NCBI GenBank assembly: GCA_021828055.1
Contig: JAKATH010000018.1
Location: 1-34,437 of the forward strand
Origin: Actinomycetes bacterium
GTDB lineage: Bacteria; Actinomycetota; Acidimicrobiia; Acidimicrobiales; RAAP-2
Length of the DNA: 34,437 nt
Reading direction: 5' to 3'
Shown in pieces: positions 24,375-32,550 of this stretch. A program made the translations under genes and the position numbers. The notes below the pieces were generated by a model. It saw only the letters and a program-made list of their open reading frames with translations. It had not been told where the DNA came from and did not search any database. Every line of letters starts with the position of its first letter. Position 1 is the first letter of the stretch.

Positions 24375-25604
24375 CTACTTGCCGAGCGGCCTGCCGCCTG
24401 TGCTGGACAGCAGCACGAAGGACCTTCCGTTGAAGGTGTACACGTGGACGTCGCTGACGACGGAGCCTCGATGTGTCGACTTGGGGCTCGTTGTGTGGTA
24501 GCCGAAGACTCCTGGCACATGGCGGAGGTGCTCCATGTAGCTGGTGATCTGCTTGGCGGTGGCGTGGAGGCCGAGCTTCTTCAACGCGTCCACCATGAGC
24601 AAGGCCGGTGTGTAGCCGAGGGCGAACCCGGTGCCCACGTGGGTGTGCTCTGCGGCGACGGCTCTGTCCATGCCGGCCACTGCAGACCTGACCGGGCCAG
24701 GCTTGAGCTCCGCCGGCCGGGCCAGCTCCGTGCCGGAGGCGATGTAGAGCTTCTTCGGCCTCACTGTCTTCAGCTTGGTGAGCAGTGTGTAGGAGCCGTT
24801 CCCGTCCGTCGTGACCGTCGGGATCGTCTCCATGCCCAGTGACGACATTCCCTTGAACACCGTGCCGACAGGCGCTCCGGTCACCCAGATGACGAGGGCC
24901 TGCGGGTGGCTCGCCTTGATGGCCGCCATCTGAGTGGTCACGCTGGTCGCTGTGGGTGTGAAGGTCTGGTGGCTCGTCACCGTGATGCCCGACAGCTTCT
25001 TTGTCTCGAGCGCCTTCACGAAGTCCCCGTAGCCGAACGTGCCGCTGCTTGTGGAGCCGTTGATGATGGCCACCTTCGTCAGGCCCTTCGCCTTGAAGTA
25101 GGTCAGGTACCCCTTCGCGAGTGTCTCGATCCCGACGCCGGCGGAGAAGACCGTGCTTGTGATCTTCGGTGTGTCCCCCGGCGAGAGGTCGTAGATGAAC
25201 GGCCCGGAGGGGGTCGCCAGCGCGTCGACCGCCTTGTCGACCGCGGTCACGCTGCCGTTCAGGATGAACGGCACTTTCTCGCCCACCCATTTGCTGGCCA
25301 GCGACACCGCGGTCGCCGGTGTCGAGTTGTTGTCCTTGATTGTGAGCACCATGGGGTGGCCCCGGATGCCTCCCGCCGCGTTCACCTCGTTCCTGAGGCC
25401 CTCCATTGCCTTGACCTCTGTGGCGCCCAATGACGCTGCGAACCCCGTCTCGGACACGACGACGTGGAACACCACCGGGCTGCCCTTGGGCGCCTTCGAC
25501 GTGACCGCAGAGGCAGCGGTTGCGGGAACGATCCCGGCGACTGCCAAGGCGCCCACGGCCGCCCCGGCACACACGACCCTTCGTAGACCACGATTGGTTC
25601 GCAT
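24375..25604 (-). CDS. Liv-type ABC transporter solute-binding protein 2
   Basis: A 409-residue paralogue of the binding protein at 7161 with the same length and domain order. ATG 25604 is preceded by GGGAGGGG; upstream in-frame codons are not needed. Signal peptide: MRTNRGLRRVVCAGAAVGALAV... with an Ala-rich end. Shared stretches include GATEVKAMEGL, KDNNSTP, ASKWVGEKVPF, DALATPSGPFIYDLSPGD and ALVIWVTGAPVGT. Located upstream of the LivHMG fusion and LivF on the same strand, it is the natural binding protein of that importer. The two paralogues probably let one permease take up two related substrates. Confidence 0.9.
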   Translation of the reverse strand: MRTNRGLRRVVCAGAAVGALAVAGIVPATAASAVTSKAPKGSPVVFHVVVSETGFAASLGATEVKAMEGLRNEVNAAGGIRGHPMVLTIKDNNSTPATAVSLASKWVGEKVPFILNGSVTAVDKAVDALATPSGPFIYDLSPGDTPKITSTVFSAGVGIETLAKGYLTYFKAKGLTKVAIINGSTSSGTFGYGDFVKALETKKLSGITVTSHQTFTPTATSVTTQMAAIKASHPQALVIWVTGAPVGTVFKGMSSLGMETIPTVTTDGNGSYTLLTKLKTVRPKKLYIASGTELARPAELKPGPVRSAVAGMDRAVAAEHTHVGTGFALGYTPALLMVDALKKLGLHATAKQITSYMEHLRHVPGVFGYHTTSPKSTHRGSVVSDVHVYTFNGRSFVLLSSTGGRPLGK

Positions 25605-25855
25605 CGTCCCCTCCCAGGGCCATCGCACCCTCCCACTCGGGAAGTGCGTACCGACGAGCAATCTTTCCACCGTGCGATCAGTCTCTCCGTCGTGCGGTCG
25701 TGTTGTCAAGAGGCCGCGCGGGCAGGCCCACGAGCGCGGCCCTGTCGAGTATTTCTTGATGAGGGCCGTGTGCGTCCACCGGTCGTGGTGGCGGCCCCGA
25801 GGCACCCGGGGTGCTTGCCGACAGACCAACGACCGAGTGGAGGTGCCCCACCATC

Positions 25856-26452
25856 GTGCGCGCGCTCGATCCCGAAGTGGTCGATGCCGTCTGGGCGGCC
25901 GTCGCGCGGCTGATCCCGCCCCATCCAGAGAGCCACCCGCTCGGACGGCACCGCCGACGCAAGTCGGACTTCGAGTGCTCCGCGGTGCTGCTCGTCGGGC
26001 TCGAGACCGGATGCTCGTGGGAGACCGGATGCTCGTGGGAGACCGGATGCTCGCGGGAGACCGGATGCTCGCGGGAGACCGGATGCTCGCGGGAGGACGC
26101 CGAACGGCTCTGCGGCGGGAAGGTTTCCGACACGACGGTGCGATCCCGACGCGACGAGTGGCGCGCAGCCGGGGTCTTCCCCGCCGTCGGCGAACAAGCC
26201 GTCACCGCGTACGACATAGGCATCGGGCTCGCTCTGGGCGACGTCTCGGCTGATGGTTCCTTGCACAAGAGTCCTTGTGGCCGTGAGGGAGCTGGGCCCA
26301 ACCCGACCGATCGGGGCAAGCTCGGGTGGAAGCGGTCGATCCTCTGCGACGAGCACGGGACTCCGCTCGGTGTCGCCATCGACGGGGCGAACCGCGTCGA
26401 GCGGACCAGCGTCTGGCTCTCGCCGCCAACCTCATCGACTGGATTGCGGTAG
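25856..26452 (+). pseudogene. IS5-like DDE transposase, internally deleted, with repeat expansion
   Basis: GTG 25856 with GGAGGTG upstream opens a 198-residue frame. LDPEVVDAVWAAVARLIPP, EDAERLCGGKVSDTTVRSRRDEW and KLGWKRSILCDEHGTPLGVAIDGANR follow the order of IS5-type transposases, the last being a DDE catalytic strand. GANR is directly followed by VERTSVWLS, which in the family occurs much later, so the middle of the catalytic domain appears deleted. The expected tail (LALAANLIDW) is then found in another frame, indicating a frameshift. Near residue 50 a six-residue unit, ETGCS(W/R), is repeated five times. Clearly non-functional; the exact family is from memory. Confidence 0.65.
26003..26092 (+). 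repeat. Tandem repeat, 18 bp x 5
   Basis: Five head-to-tail copies of GAGACCGGATGCTCG(T/C)GG. The first two have T and the last three C at the variable base. The unit keeps frame inside the broken transposase. Confidence 0.95.
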
Positions 26453-26475
26453 GGGCCGCCCTTTCGGGCGGCCCC
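26452..26475. terminator. Strong GC hairpin after the transposase remnant
   Basis: A perfect 10-bp stem (GGGGCCGCCC / GGGCGGCCCC) with a TTTC loop, overlapping the stop of the transposase remnant. No T-run follows. Likely the terminator or end structure of the element. The following 26476-26611 holds no gene; a CGTCC-TTAC-GGACG hairpin lies near 26528-26541. Confidence 0.5.
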
Positions 26476-26611
26476 GCGCACAGATCCCAGCGTGCGGCCT
26501 GCACGTACCCCTGTCAACGCTTCGCCGCCGTCCTTACGGACGTCAAGGCTTGGGCAACTGACTGCACCTCCTGTTCGGTTGGATAGGGAGACGTAGTGCG
26601 CGAGTTCGGAG

Positions 26612-28756
26612 TCATCGCTGACGCCGAGGTCGAACGTATCCTGCCGCGCGCCGCCGGGCTGCGTACGCGCTGGTCCGACAGGACACGCCGCAGTACTTGC
26701 GGATCTGTCCCTGCGCGGTCCGCGCCGCGATGGGCTTGCCGCACTTCGCGCAGGGGATCGGCTCGGCTGGCACCGGCGGAGCGTAGAGGCGCTCCCCCTT
26801 GTCGTTGTAGACCAGCGAGACGAGCTGGCCGCGCGACGCGCGGTCCTTCACGGTCTGGGGATGCACACCGAGTGCATCGGCCATCTCATCGAGGGTCAGA
26901 TTGCCCTTCTTGCGCAGGCGGTCAAAGCGCGACTCGAGCCGGTGGGCCTTGCGGATCTTCCAGACCATCCAGATGCTGAACCGCTCGCCGACGGGAGGTT
27001 GGTGGCCGGCGGCGTTGAGCGCGTCGGCGATCTCGGAGTCGGTGTGGTCGTCGAGCAGCCGGTCGATGTCGGCCACGACAGCGGGGTCGAGCTTGTGGAG
27101 ATCGGCAGCCGGCCTCGGACGTGCCAGGCGCAAGGTGGCGGTGTCGCCACCTCGGAAGCGCACGTGGACGACGAGGTCATCTTCCTTGAGCAGGGTCACG
27201 TCTTCGATCAAGAGTCGCGCCATGCGCTTGCGCTCGCGAGCTGGGGTGTCCGGGTCGCGCCACAAACGGGGAAAGTCGGTTGCCAGCGCGAGCACACGCT
27301 TTCGCTTCTCTTCGTCCAACAAGACGTCGGCTGCCCGTTGGCGCTCGTAGTCCTCCTGCGCCGAGTCGAGGGCGCGGAGCTTGTTGTTCCACTCGGCCTC
27401 CAACGTCACGGCCACGAGTCGGTTGTCGGGATCGACACGCAGGTAACGGCGCTGTGCGAGCTCTGCCTCGTAGCGTGCCCGCTCCACCTGCTGGTGACGC
27501 AAGCGGTCGGCGTCTTCGGCCCGGCTGGCGAGCTCGTCTTGGACGCACAGTGCGACCTCGAGGGCCAACGGGCTCACGGACTCGACCAGCAGGTCGCCGA
27601 CGGCCCGGTCGATGTCCGCGCCCAAGATCCGCTGGCAGGGCGGCTCGGCACGCTTGATCCCCTCGCTCTGGCAGGTGTACTGGGGAAGAATCTCTCCGTG
27701 CCGGGTGTAGTAGCGGACCGTCATGCGCCCACCGCAGCGTCCACAGACGCAGATCCCTTGCAAGAGCGCGGGACCCTCTCGTGGTGGGCCGGCCCTGCGG
27801 TCCGAGCCATAGGCGGCCGAGTTGGCGCGCAGCTGGGCCAGGTTCTCCTCGTAGTCGGCCCAGGTGATGTAGCCGGGATGCGCGTCCAAGATAAGGGTGT
27901 GCCACTGGTCCTTTGGAAGGCGCTTTCGAGATCCGTTGCCGTGCAGCGTCTTTTTGGCCTGAGTCCTGCCATAGGCAAACGCGCCGGCATAGCGCGGGTT
28001 CTTCAACACGTTCAGGGCTCGGTAGTGCAGCAACGATCCCCAGACGAGCTCGCCCTTGCGGGCACCCGACTGCACCCGGCGGGGGAAGAGCAACCCTTGC
28101 TCTCGGAAGCTGCGCACCGTCGCCGTCGCAGATCCCGTCCGCCGGAACGTCTCGAAGAACTGAGCGACGGCCTCTTGGACGGAGCGGTCGGGGTCGAGCA
28201 CCACCTTGCCGGTGGCGTCATAGACGAGACCGACAGGCAGGGGGACCTCGAGCTCGCCTCGGCGTGCCTTCGCGAGCTGGCCGCCGATGAGCCGGGCCTT
28301 GAGCACGTGCAGCTCGGCCTCCGACATGGTGCCCTTCATGCCCAAGAGCAGTCGGTCGTTGAAGTGCGCTGGGTCATAGAGACCGTCTTCGTCCAAGATG
28401 AGCGTGTCGGAGAGCGCGCAGATCTCCAAGAGGCGGTGCCAGTCCGACGAGCTGCGGGCGAGGCGGGAGACCTCCAGGCCGAGCACCACGCCAACCTCGC
28501 CCATGCCGACGGCAGCGACGAGACGCTGGAAGCCCGCCCGGTCGGTGTCCGCTCCGGACTGGCCGAGGTCGGAGTCCACGACCACCACCTGTTCGGGCCG
28601 CCACCCGAGCGCCACCGCGCGCTCGCGCAACCCATACTGGCGCTTGGGCGACTCGGTGTTCTCGAGCACCTGCCTCAGGGTGCTCTGCCTCACGTAGAGA
28701 TACGCCTGGCGCGACAGGTGGGCCGCGGTGATCTTGTGGTGGGCTTCTGCGTTCAT
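26612..28756 (-). CDS. Large serine recombinase (mobile-element integrase/transposase)
   Basis: A 714-residue recombinase, ATG 28756 in an ATGA overlap with the preceding small gene. The resolvase domain has the catalytic Ser25 in YVRQST, DLGQSGADTDRAGFQRL and the Arg-containing SRLARSSSDWHR (98-108). A recombinase domain follows with KNPRYAGAFAYGRTQ, a zinc ribbon (CVCGRCGGRM ... C ... C) and a coiled-coil region. The C-terminus adds a helix-turn-helix (LDEMADALGVHPQTVKDRASRGQL) and a second Cys-x2-Cys...Cys-x3-Cys ribbon. It moves DNA through a covalent Ser intermediate. Part of a coupled three-gene module with the two upstream genes. Confidence 0.92.
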   Translation of the reverse strand: MNAEAHHKITAAHLSRQAYLYVRQSTLRQVLENTESPKRQYGLRERAVALGWRPEQVVVVDSDLGQSGADTDRAGFQRLVAAVGMGEVGVVLGLEVSRLARSSSDWHRLLEICALSDTLILDEDGLYDPAHFNDRLLLGMKGTMSEAELHVLKARLIGGQLAKARRGELEVPLPVGLVYDATGKVVLDPDRSVQEAVAQFFETFRRTGSATATVRSFREQGLLFPRRVQSGARKGELVWGSLLHYRALNVLKNPRYAGAFAYGRTQAKKTLHGNGSRKRLPKDQWHTLILDAHPGYITWADYEENLAQLRANSAAYGSDRRAGPPREGPALLQGICVCGRCGGRMTVRYYTRHGEILPQYTCQSEGIKRAEPPCQRILGADIDRAVGDLLVESVSPLALEVALCVQDELASRAEDADRLRHQQVERARYEAELAQRRYLRVDPDNRLVAVTLEAEWNNKLRALDSAQEDYERQRAADVLLDEEKRKRVLALATDFPRLWRDPDTPARERKRMARLLIEDVTLLKEDDLVVHVRFRGGDTATLRLARPRPAADLHKLDPAVVADIDRLLDDHTDSEIADALNAAGHQPPVGERFSIWMVWKIRKAHRLESRFDRLRKKGNLTLDEMADALGVHPQTVKDRASRGQLVSLVYNDKGERLYAPPVPAEPIPCAKCGKPIAARTAQGQIRKYCGVSCRTSAYAARRRAAGYVRPRRQR

Positions 28757-29025
28757 GACGTCGCCAGCTCTCGTCTGGACCCGAGCGCCATCTCGGTGAG
28801 GACGCGCACCACCTCTTGGCCGGCGGCCGCTGCCATCGGTCGCGCACCGGTCGGCGCGATCGGCGGAGCTGGCGGGAGCGGGCGAACGACCCGCATCCAC
28901 GCCGCCAGGCCCTGTGCGAGAAGGAGCGCAAAGCCCCGGGGGGTCTCGGTGAGCGGGCCACCCGTTGCCGCCGCTCGCAGGGCCTCGTAGCCGGCGCAGA
29001 GCTCGTCTGGCGGCCGGCCGCTCAT
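28753..29025 (-). CDS. Small protein of the recombinase module
   Basis: A 90-residue protein between the HTH gene and the recombinase, coupled to both by ATGA overlaps (29025-29022 and 28756-28753). The middle has a hydrophobic helix (GFALLLAQGLAAWMRVV) and a Pro-rich stretch (PLPPAPPIAP). I do not recognise a named domain. The double coupling implies equal translation with the recombinase, perhaps as an accessory or directionality factor. Confidence 0.7.
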   Translation of the reverse strand: MSGRPPDELCAGYEALRAAATGGPLTETPRGFALLLAQGLAAWMRVVRPLPPAPPIAPTGARPMAAAAGQEVVRVLTEMALGSRRELATS

Positions 29026-29498
29026 CGCGTCGGCCCCCGCTGGTCTTTTGGGCGTCGGGCGAGGGCGCGCTCGATGCTTCGTGGGTGGACGCTGACGCCG
29101 AACTCGGCATTGACCAGGTCGGCGAGGTCCGCGGACGAGAGCGACGGGTCCTCCGCCAGTGCCTCGGCCAACCGCTCAACGACTGCCACCGAGAGCTTGT
29201 GCGCGCGTCTCGGTCCGGGCCGCTTGGCCAAGAGCCCCGGGATGCCCGCCTGCTCGTAGGCCGACTTGGCTTCGTAGAACGACGGGCGGGAGAAGCCGAA
29301 GGCGGCGGCCGCCTCCCTCACGGTCGAGCCGTCTCTTTGGACCCGGCGCAGCATCTCGTACTTCACCTGGACGAGGTCGCGTGCGTCGAAGAACTCCGAG
29401 GTCGAGAACTCGGCGGCGGTCACCGCCTCGGGCCGGGGGTTGAGCGCCCGGTCCGCCCGCAACGCTTCCTCCTTCGGATCCGTCCTCTTCTTGGCCAT
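29022..29498 (-). CDS. Helix-turn-helix protein of the recombinase module
   Basis: A 158-residue DNA-binding protein, ATG 29498 with a strong GGGAGGAG site. It begins MAKKRTDPKEEALRADRALN and contains DLVQVKYEMLRRVQRDG, then the helix-turn-helix VREAAAAFGFSRPSFYEAKSAYEQAG, a linker RPGPRRAHK, and a second winged region ending VSVHPRSIERALARR. Proteins of this kind accompany serine recombinases and some insertion sequences. It likely binds the element's repeats (three copies at 29522-29675) to regulate or guide recombination. First gene of the coupled three-gene module. Confidence 0.85.
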   Translation of the reverse strand: MAKKRTDPKEEALRADRALNPRPEAVTAAEFSTSEFFDARDLVQVKYEMLRRVQRDGSTVREAAAAFGFSRPSFYEAKSAYEQAGIPGLLAKRPGPRRAHKLSVAVVERLAEALAEDPSLSSADLADLVNAEFGVSVHPRSIERALARRPKDQRGPTR

Positions 29499-29521
29499 CG
29501 CTCCTCCCCGAAATCACACGA

Positions 29522-29675
29522 GTGTAAGTAGCATTATGCCGCATAATGACGCGATGTCAAGCATCGCTGCCAATCAGCCCTGCTCGCTAGCTCATTCCAG
29601 TCATGGGCATCAGAACGGGAGTAGATCATGTCCGGCATAATCCACCTTGCACACACGGCATAGTTGACCTTACAC
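29522..29675. repeat. Array of about 20-bp repeats at the edge of the recombinase module
   Basis: Three related copies: CGGCATAATGCTACTTACAC on the minus strand (29541-29522), CGGCATAATCCACCTTGCAC (29633-29652) and CGGCATAGTTGACCTTACAC (29656-29675) on the plus strand, the latter two with a 23-bp period. The consensus is CGGCATA-(A/G)T ... CTT(A/G)CAC. The first copy is also half of a palindrome, CATTATG-CCG-CATAATG (29532-29548), 34 bp upstream of the HTH gene. Likely binding or recombination sites of the mobile module. Confidence 0.65.
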
Positions 29676-30116
29676 GCCGCGCCGCTTCGCGGGCCGCAGC
29701 CTGTCGAGGAGATCTGCCAAGGCGAGCAGATCCTCGGGGCGGAACAGCGACCGCCCGGCGGCAACCACCACGAACGCGTCGGGTTCTTCGACGTCGGTCC
29801 AACTGGCAGGCAGCGAACGGACACGCTGGTCACCTGTCTCGCGGAAGAACACCCGGTGCTCGCCCCAGGTGTGGGCGAAGCCGACCATCTCGTACTCCTC
29901 GCCCTTCAAGGGATGGAACGGGTGGGTGATACGGAACCGCTGTCGATCGCTGCTGGCTCGAGCAGTCGATGGTGAAGGGCAACGAACGACTCGAGGCCAT
30001 CGTGGGTGGCTACCCCTTCGACGTAGCGCGCTCTCATCTCCTTCCTCATGCCGGTGTATCCCGGCGCTCCGCAACCGCTGGTCACCGAGATGTGCCCACA
30101 TCCGCTGAGCCTCCAA
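29670..30116 (-). CDS. DUF5372-like small protein, N-terminus uncertain
   Basis: The last 90 residues (from about 29939) read RFRITHPFHPLKGEEYE, WGEHRVFFRETG, SLPASWTDVEEPDAFVVVAAGRSLFRPEDLLALADLLDRL. This matches in order a small uncharacterised family (DUF5372, as I remember it) often found beside insertion elements. Function unknown. The 148-residue frame starts at 30116, but residues before RFRITHP are not family-like and no good start lies close to it, so the gene is probably truncated at its 5' end. Its stop overlaps one of the module repeats, which suggests it belonged to the same mobile element. Confidence 0.5.
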   Translation of the reverse strand: MEAQRMWAHLGDQRLRSAGIHRHEEGDESALRRRGSHPRWPRVVRCPSPSTARASSDRQRFRITHPFHPLKGEEYEMVGFAHTWGEHRVFFRETGDQRVRSLPASWTDVEEPDAFVVVAAGRSLFRPEDLLALADLLDRLRPAKRRGV

Positions 30117-30155
30117 GCTCTCCCGGCAGCGGGCCTGCTACGCAGAGCTCCCCTC

Positions 30156-31139
30156 TCAGATGACCGCGGTCTCGAGCGTCTCCCTGGCGAACAGCTCGGC
30201 GGGCTCGTTGAGCCGGTCGCTGAGATGCTGCTCGTGCAGGTAGCGGAGGAACGTGCGGAGCACGTGCTCGTTCGGTGCGAGCCCGTAGGGCCAGAAGTCC
30301 TCGCCCATCAGCGCCCTTGCGTCCCGCACCTCTTCGTAGCCCCACGGCAGCATGGTGGCCATGGCCGCCGTCTCGGCCAGCCGCACCTCGGCCAGCCGCT
30401 TGGCTTCGACGAAGGCGTCCATGAGCGACCGTGCGAGCCACCTGTCCTGCTCGTAGACGTCCCGGCGCAGCGCGAGGACGTGCATGATCGGGAACACCCC
30501 GGTCGCCCGGAAGTACTCGCGTTCAGCGGCCGGGCTGTCTCGCCACAGCCGCCGTACGGCTGGGTGCCCGGCGGCGAACGGCGACGGGAGCCGGGGGGCG
30601 TACAGGGCGTCGATCTCCCCGGTCACGAGCAGCTCAGAGAGCGTCCGATCGGGATCGATGGGCTCGATCGCCACGCCGGGAACGTCGACAGCCAGCTTCT
30701 CGACCCGGCCCGGGGACTCCAGGCCGCCCGTCCGGTAGGACACGGACTCGACCGGCACCCCGTAGTGCTCGGCCAGCATGCCGCGGATCCACACCACCGC
30801 CGTCAGCTGGTACTCGGGCACGCCGACGATCCGCCCGCGCAGATCCTCGGGCTCGGTGATGCCGGAGCCGGCGTGGACGTACACCCCGTTGTGCCGAAAC
30901 GCCCGCGAGGGGAAGACCGGGAGAGCGACGAACGGCGCTGTACGCGAGAGGCTGATCACGTACGTGGAGAGCGAGAGCTCAGCCGCCTCGAACTCGCCGA
31001 AGCGCGCCATGCGGAAAAAGATCTCCTCCACCGCCATCGAGAGGTACCGCAGATCGACGCCGTGGGGTCGGACGCGGCCGTCGGCCAGTGCTGCCGTCCG
31101 GTCGTAGTCCCAGCAGGCGAGGGTCAGCGGCCGCCTCAT
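30156..31139 (-). CDS. 4,5-dihydroxyphthalate decarboxylase family protein 2
   Basis: A 327-residue paralogue of the gene at 17648. ATG 31139 (MRRPLTLACWDYDRT) is chosen because the family starts close to this strand; an upstream in-frame ATG (31223) adds 28 unconserved residues. Family features: GVDLRYLSMAVEEIFFRMARFGEFEAAELSLSTY, LPVFPSRAFRHNGVYV, EPEDLRGRIVGVPEYQ, YAPRLPSPF, and the C-terminal FWPYGLAPNEHVLRTFLRYLHEQHL. No signal peptide. Cytoplasmic non-oxidative decarboxylation of a dihydroxylated aromatic diacid is the family activity. It is divergent from the IclR regulator. Confidence 0.87.
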   Translation of the reverse strand: MRRPLTLACWDYDRTAALADGRVRPHGVDLRYLSMAVEEIFFRMARFGEFEAAELSLSTYVISLSRTAPFVALPVFPSRAFRHNGVYVHAGSGITEPEDLRGRIVGVPEYQLTAVVWIRGMLAEHYGVPVESVSYRTGGLESPGRVEKLAVDVPGVAIEPIDPDRTLSELLVTGEIDALYAPRLPSPFAAGHPAVRRLWRDSPAAEREYFRATGVFPIMHVLALRRDVYEQDRWLARSLMDAFVEAKRLAEVRLAETAAMATMLPWGYEEVRDARALMGEDFWPYGLAPNEHVLRTFLRYLHEQHLSDRLNEPAELFARETLETAVI

Positions 31140-31607
31140 GCGGGCGATGTGCTGGTCGAACCGACGCCAGTGGAGATGGCTGCAGCCATGCACGCTCCTT
31201 GCTTGGTCGCTGTTGCTCGACAAGCGCCAACCCTCCAGATGACCTGGCTCGGCGTGGAGGGGTCGATGTGGCGGAAGGCACCGTCGAGCTCTTTGGGTGT
31301 GCCCCGCTCAGCTGCCCCGGTTGCTCAGCGATCGCTCCGGAACATCCACCTGATTGTAGATCTCCCCCGCGCCGCGGCGGGTACTGCGATGCGCGAAGTG
31401 CACACCGGCATCGATGAGAGCGACGACGTCGAGCGACCGCGCCTGCGCGCTTCGCTCGATCGGGGCCGCCCCCGGGAAGCGATCGAGGTGCCGGACGGCC
31501 AGAAAACCCTCGAGCTGCGCCGCTTCCACCGGTGCCACCTCCGGCGGCAACGCCGTTCGCTTGCTCGGCGCACGGCACCGGCCGGCGCGGCATTACGATT
31601 GCCGTCT
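31140..31607. other. Divergent region between decarboxylase-family gene and IclR regulator
   Basis: A 468-bp gap. An 80-residue minus-strand frame (31550-31308) ends GEIYNQVDVPERSLSNRGS and has fair GC3, but no recognisable domain and no clear ribosome site. It may be a small unknown protein or chance. Promoters for both flanking genes must lie here, but none stands out. Confidence 0.35.
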
Positions 31608-32438
31608 ATGACCACGCGGGCGGGAGACGGCGCCGCAGCCTTGCGCGGGCCGACGTACCCGATCGAATCGGTCGACAACGCGCTGCGGCTTCTGCTCCTG
31701 CTCACCGAGCGCAAGCAGGTGCGCGTGTCGGATGCCGCCTCAGAACTGGGCATCGCCATCTCCACCGCCCACCGCCTCCTCGCCATGCTCGTCCACCGCG
31801 GCTTCGCCGTACAGGACTCCGAGAGCAAGATCTACCGCGTCGGGCCGGTCCTCCTGCGCACCGGGTTGCTCGCCACCCGCGATCTGGACGTGCGCACCCT
31901 CGTTCAGCCCTACCTCGAGCAGTTGCGCAACGAGACCGGGGAGACGGTGCACGCCGCGGTGCTCGACGGCGACCACGTGCTGTTCATCGCCTGCGCCGAG
32001 AGCCTCAACGCGCTGCGAGTCGCCTCGCGTGTCGGCACGCTCATGTGGGCGCATTGCACCTCCATCGGCAAGGCGTGGCTCGCCTGTGAGAGCGACGACT
32101 TCCTGCGCGGGCTGTACCCAGCTGCCAAGCTGCCCGCACTGACCGAGAAGTCGATCATGTCTCGGGCCGCGCTCATGACCGAGATCAATGCCGTACGCCG
32201 CAAGGGCTTTGCCCACAACGACGGCGAGAGCGAAATCGGAATCGGCTCGGTGAGCGTCGCGGCGTGCCAGCACGACGGGCGTCCTCTTGTCGCGGTCAGT
32301 GTGTCGGTCCCTCTTGCCCGGATGCCCGCGGGCCGCTGGAGCGACCTCGTCGAACCTCTGCTCAAGACGAAGAGCTCCGTCGAAGCAGTGCTCCCCTGGT
32401 CGGCTTCTTTGATCGGCTCCCCTGATCGGCTCCCCTGA
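31608..32438 (+). CDS. IclR-family transcriptional regulator
   Basis: A 276-residue regulator starting at ATG 31608. The N-terminal winged helix-turn-helix is around residues 25-75 (SVDNALRLLLLLTERKQVRVSDAASELGI..., STAHRLLAMLVHRGFAVQD). The C-terminal effector domain has TGETVHAAVLDGDHVLFI, GTLMWAHCTSIGKAWLA, RRKGFAHNDGESEIGIGSVSVA. IclR proteins often control aromatic catabolism and sense a ring metabolite. It lies between the decarboxylase-family gene and the OCD/UbiD unit, both likely targets. The last residues (SLIGSPDRLP) and the stop codon are made by a 13-bp tandem repeat, so its C-terminus may vary. Confidence 0.93.
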   Translation: MTTRAGDGAAALRGPTYPIESVDNALRLLLLLTERKQVRVSDAASELGIAISTAHRLLAMLVHRGFAVQDSESKIYRVGPVLLRTGLLATRDLDVRTLVQPYLEQLRNETGETVHAAVLDGDHVLFIACAESLNALRVASRVGTLMWAHCTSIGKAWLACESDDFLRGLYPAAKLPALTEKSIMSRAALMTEINAVRRKGFAHNDGESEIGIGSVSVAACQHDGRPLVAVSVSVPLARMPAGRWSDLVEPLLKTKSSVEAVLPWSASLIGSPDRLP

Positions 32439-32468
32439 TCGGCTCCCCTGATCGGCTCCCCTGATCGG
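32411..32468 (+). repeat. Tandem repeat, 13 bp x 4.5, spanning the IclR stop codon
   Basis: GATCGGCTCCCCT occurs four times head to tail (32411, 32424, 32437, 32450) plus GATCGG (32463). The IclR stop codon (32436-32438) lies at the junction of copies two and three. All full copies are identical, which suggests recent expansion. Confidence 0.97.
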
Positions 32469-32550
32469 AGGGCCGTTCGAGCGCGCAGGCCGGACCGGCG
32501 TTCGTCCGGGACCTCTTCGGACACCGGGAGCTCGTGGCCCTGGCGCAGCC

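Noticed and set aside
25983-26100. CRISPR array in the repeated region of the transposase
   Set aside because: Units are contiguous 18-bp copies with no spacers; this is a simple tandem repeat.
26861-28990. 709-residue plus-strand open frame opposite the recombinase
   Set aside because: Antisense shadow of a well-supported serine recombinase.
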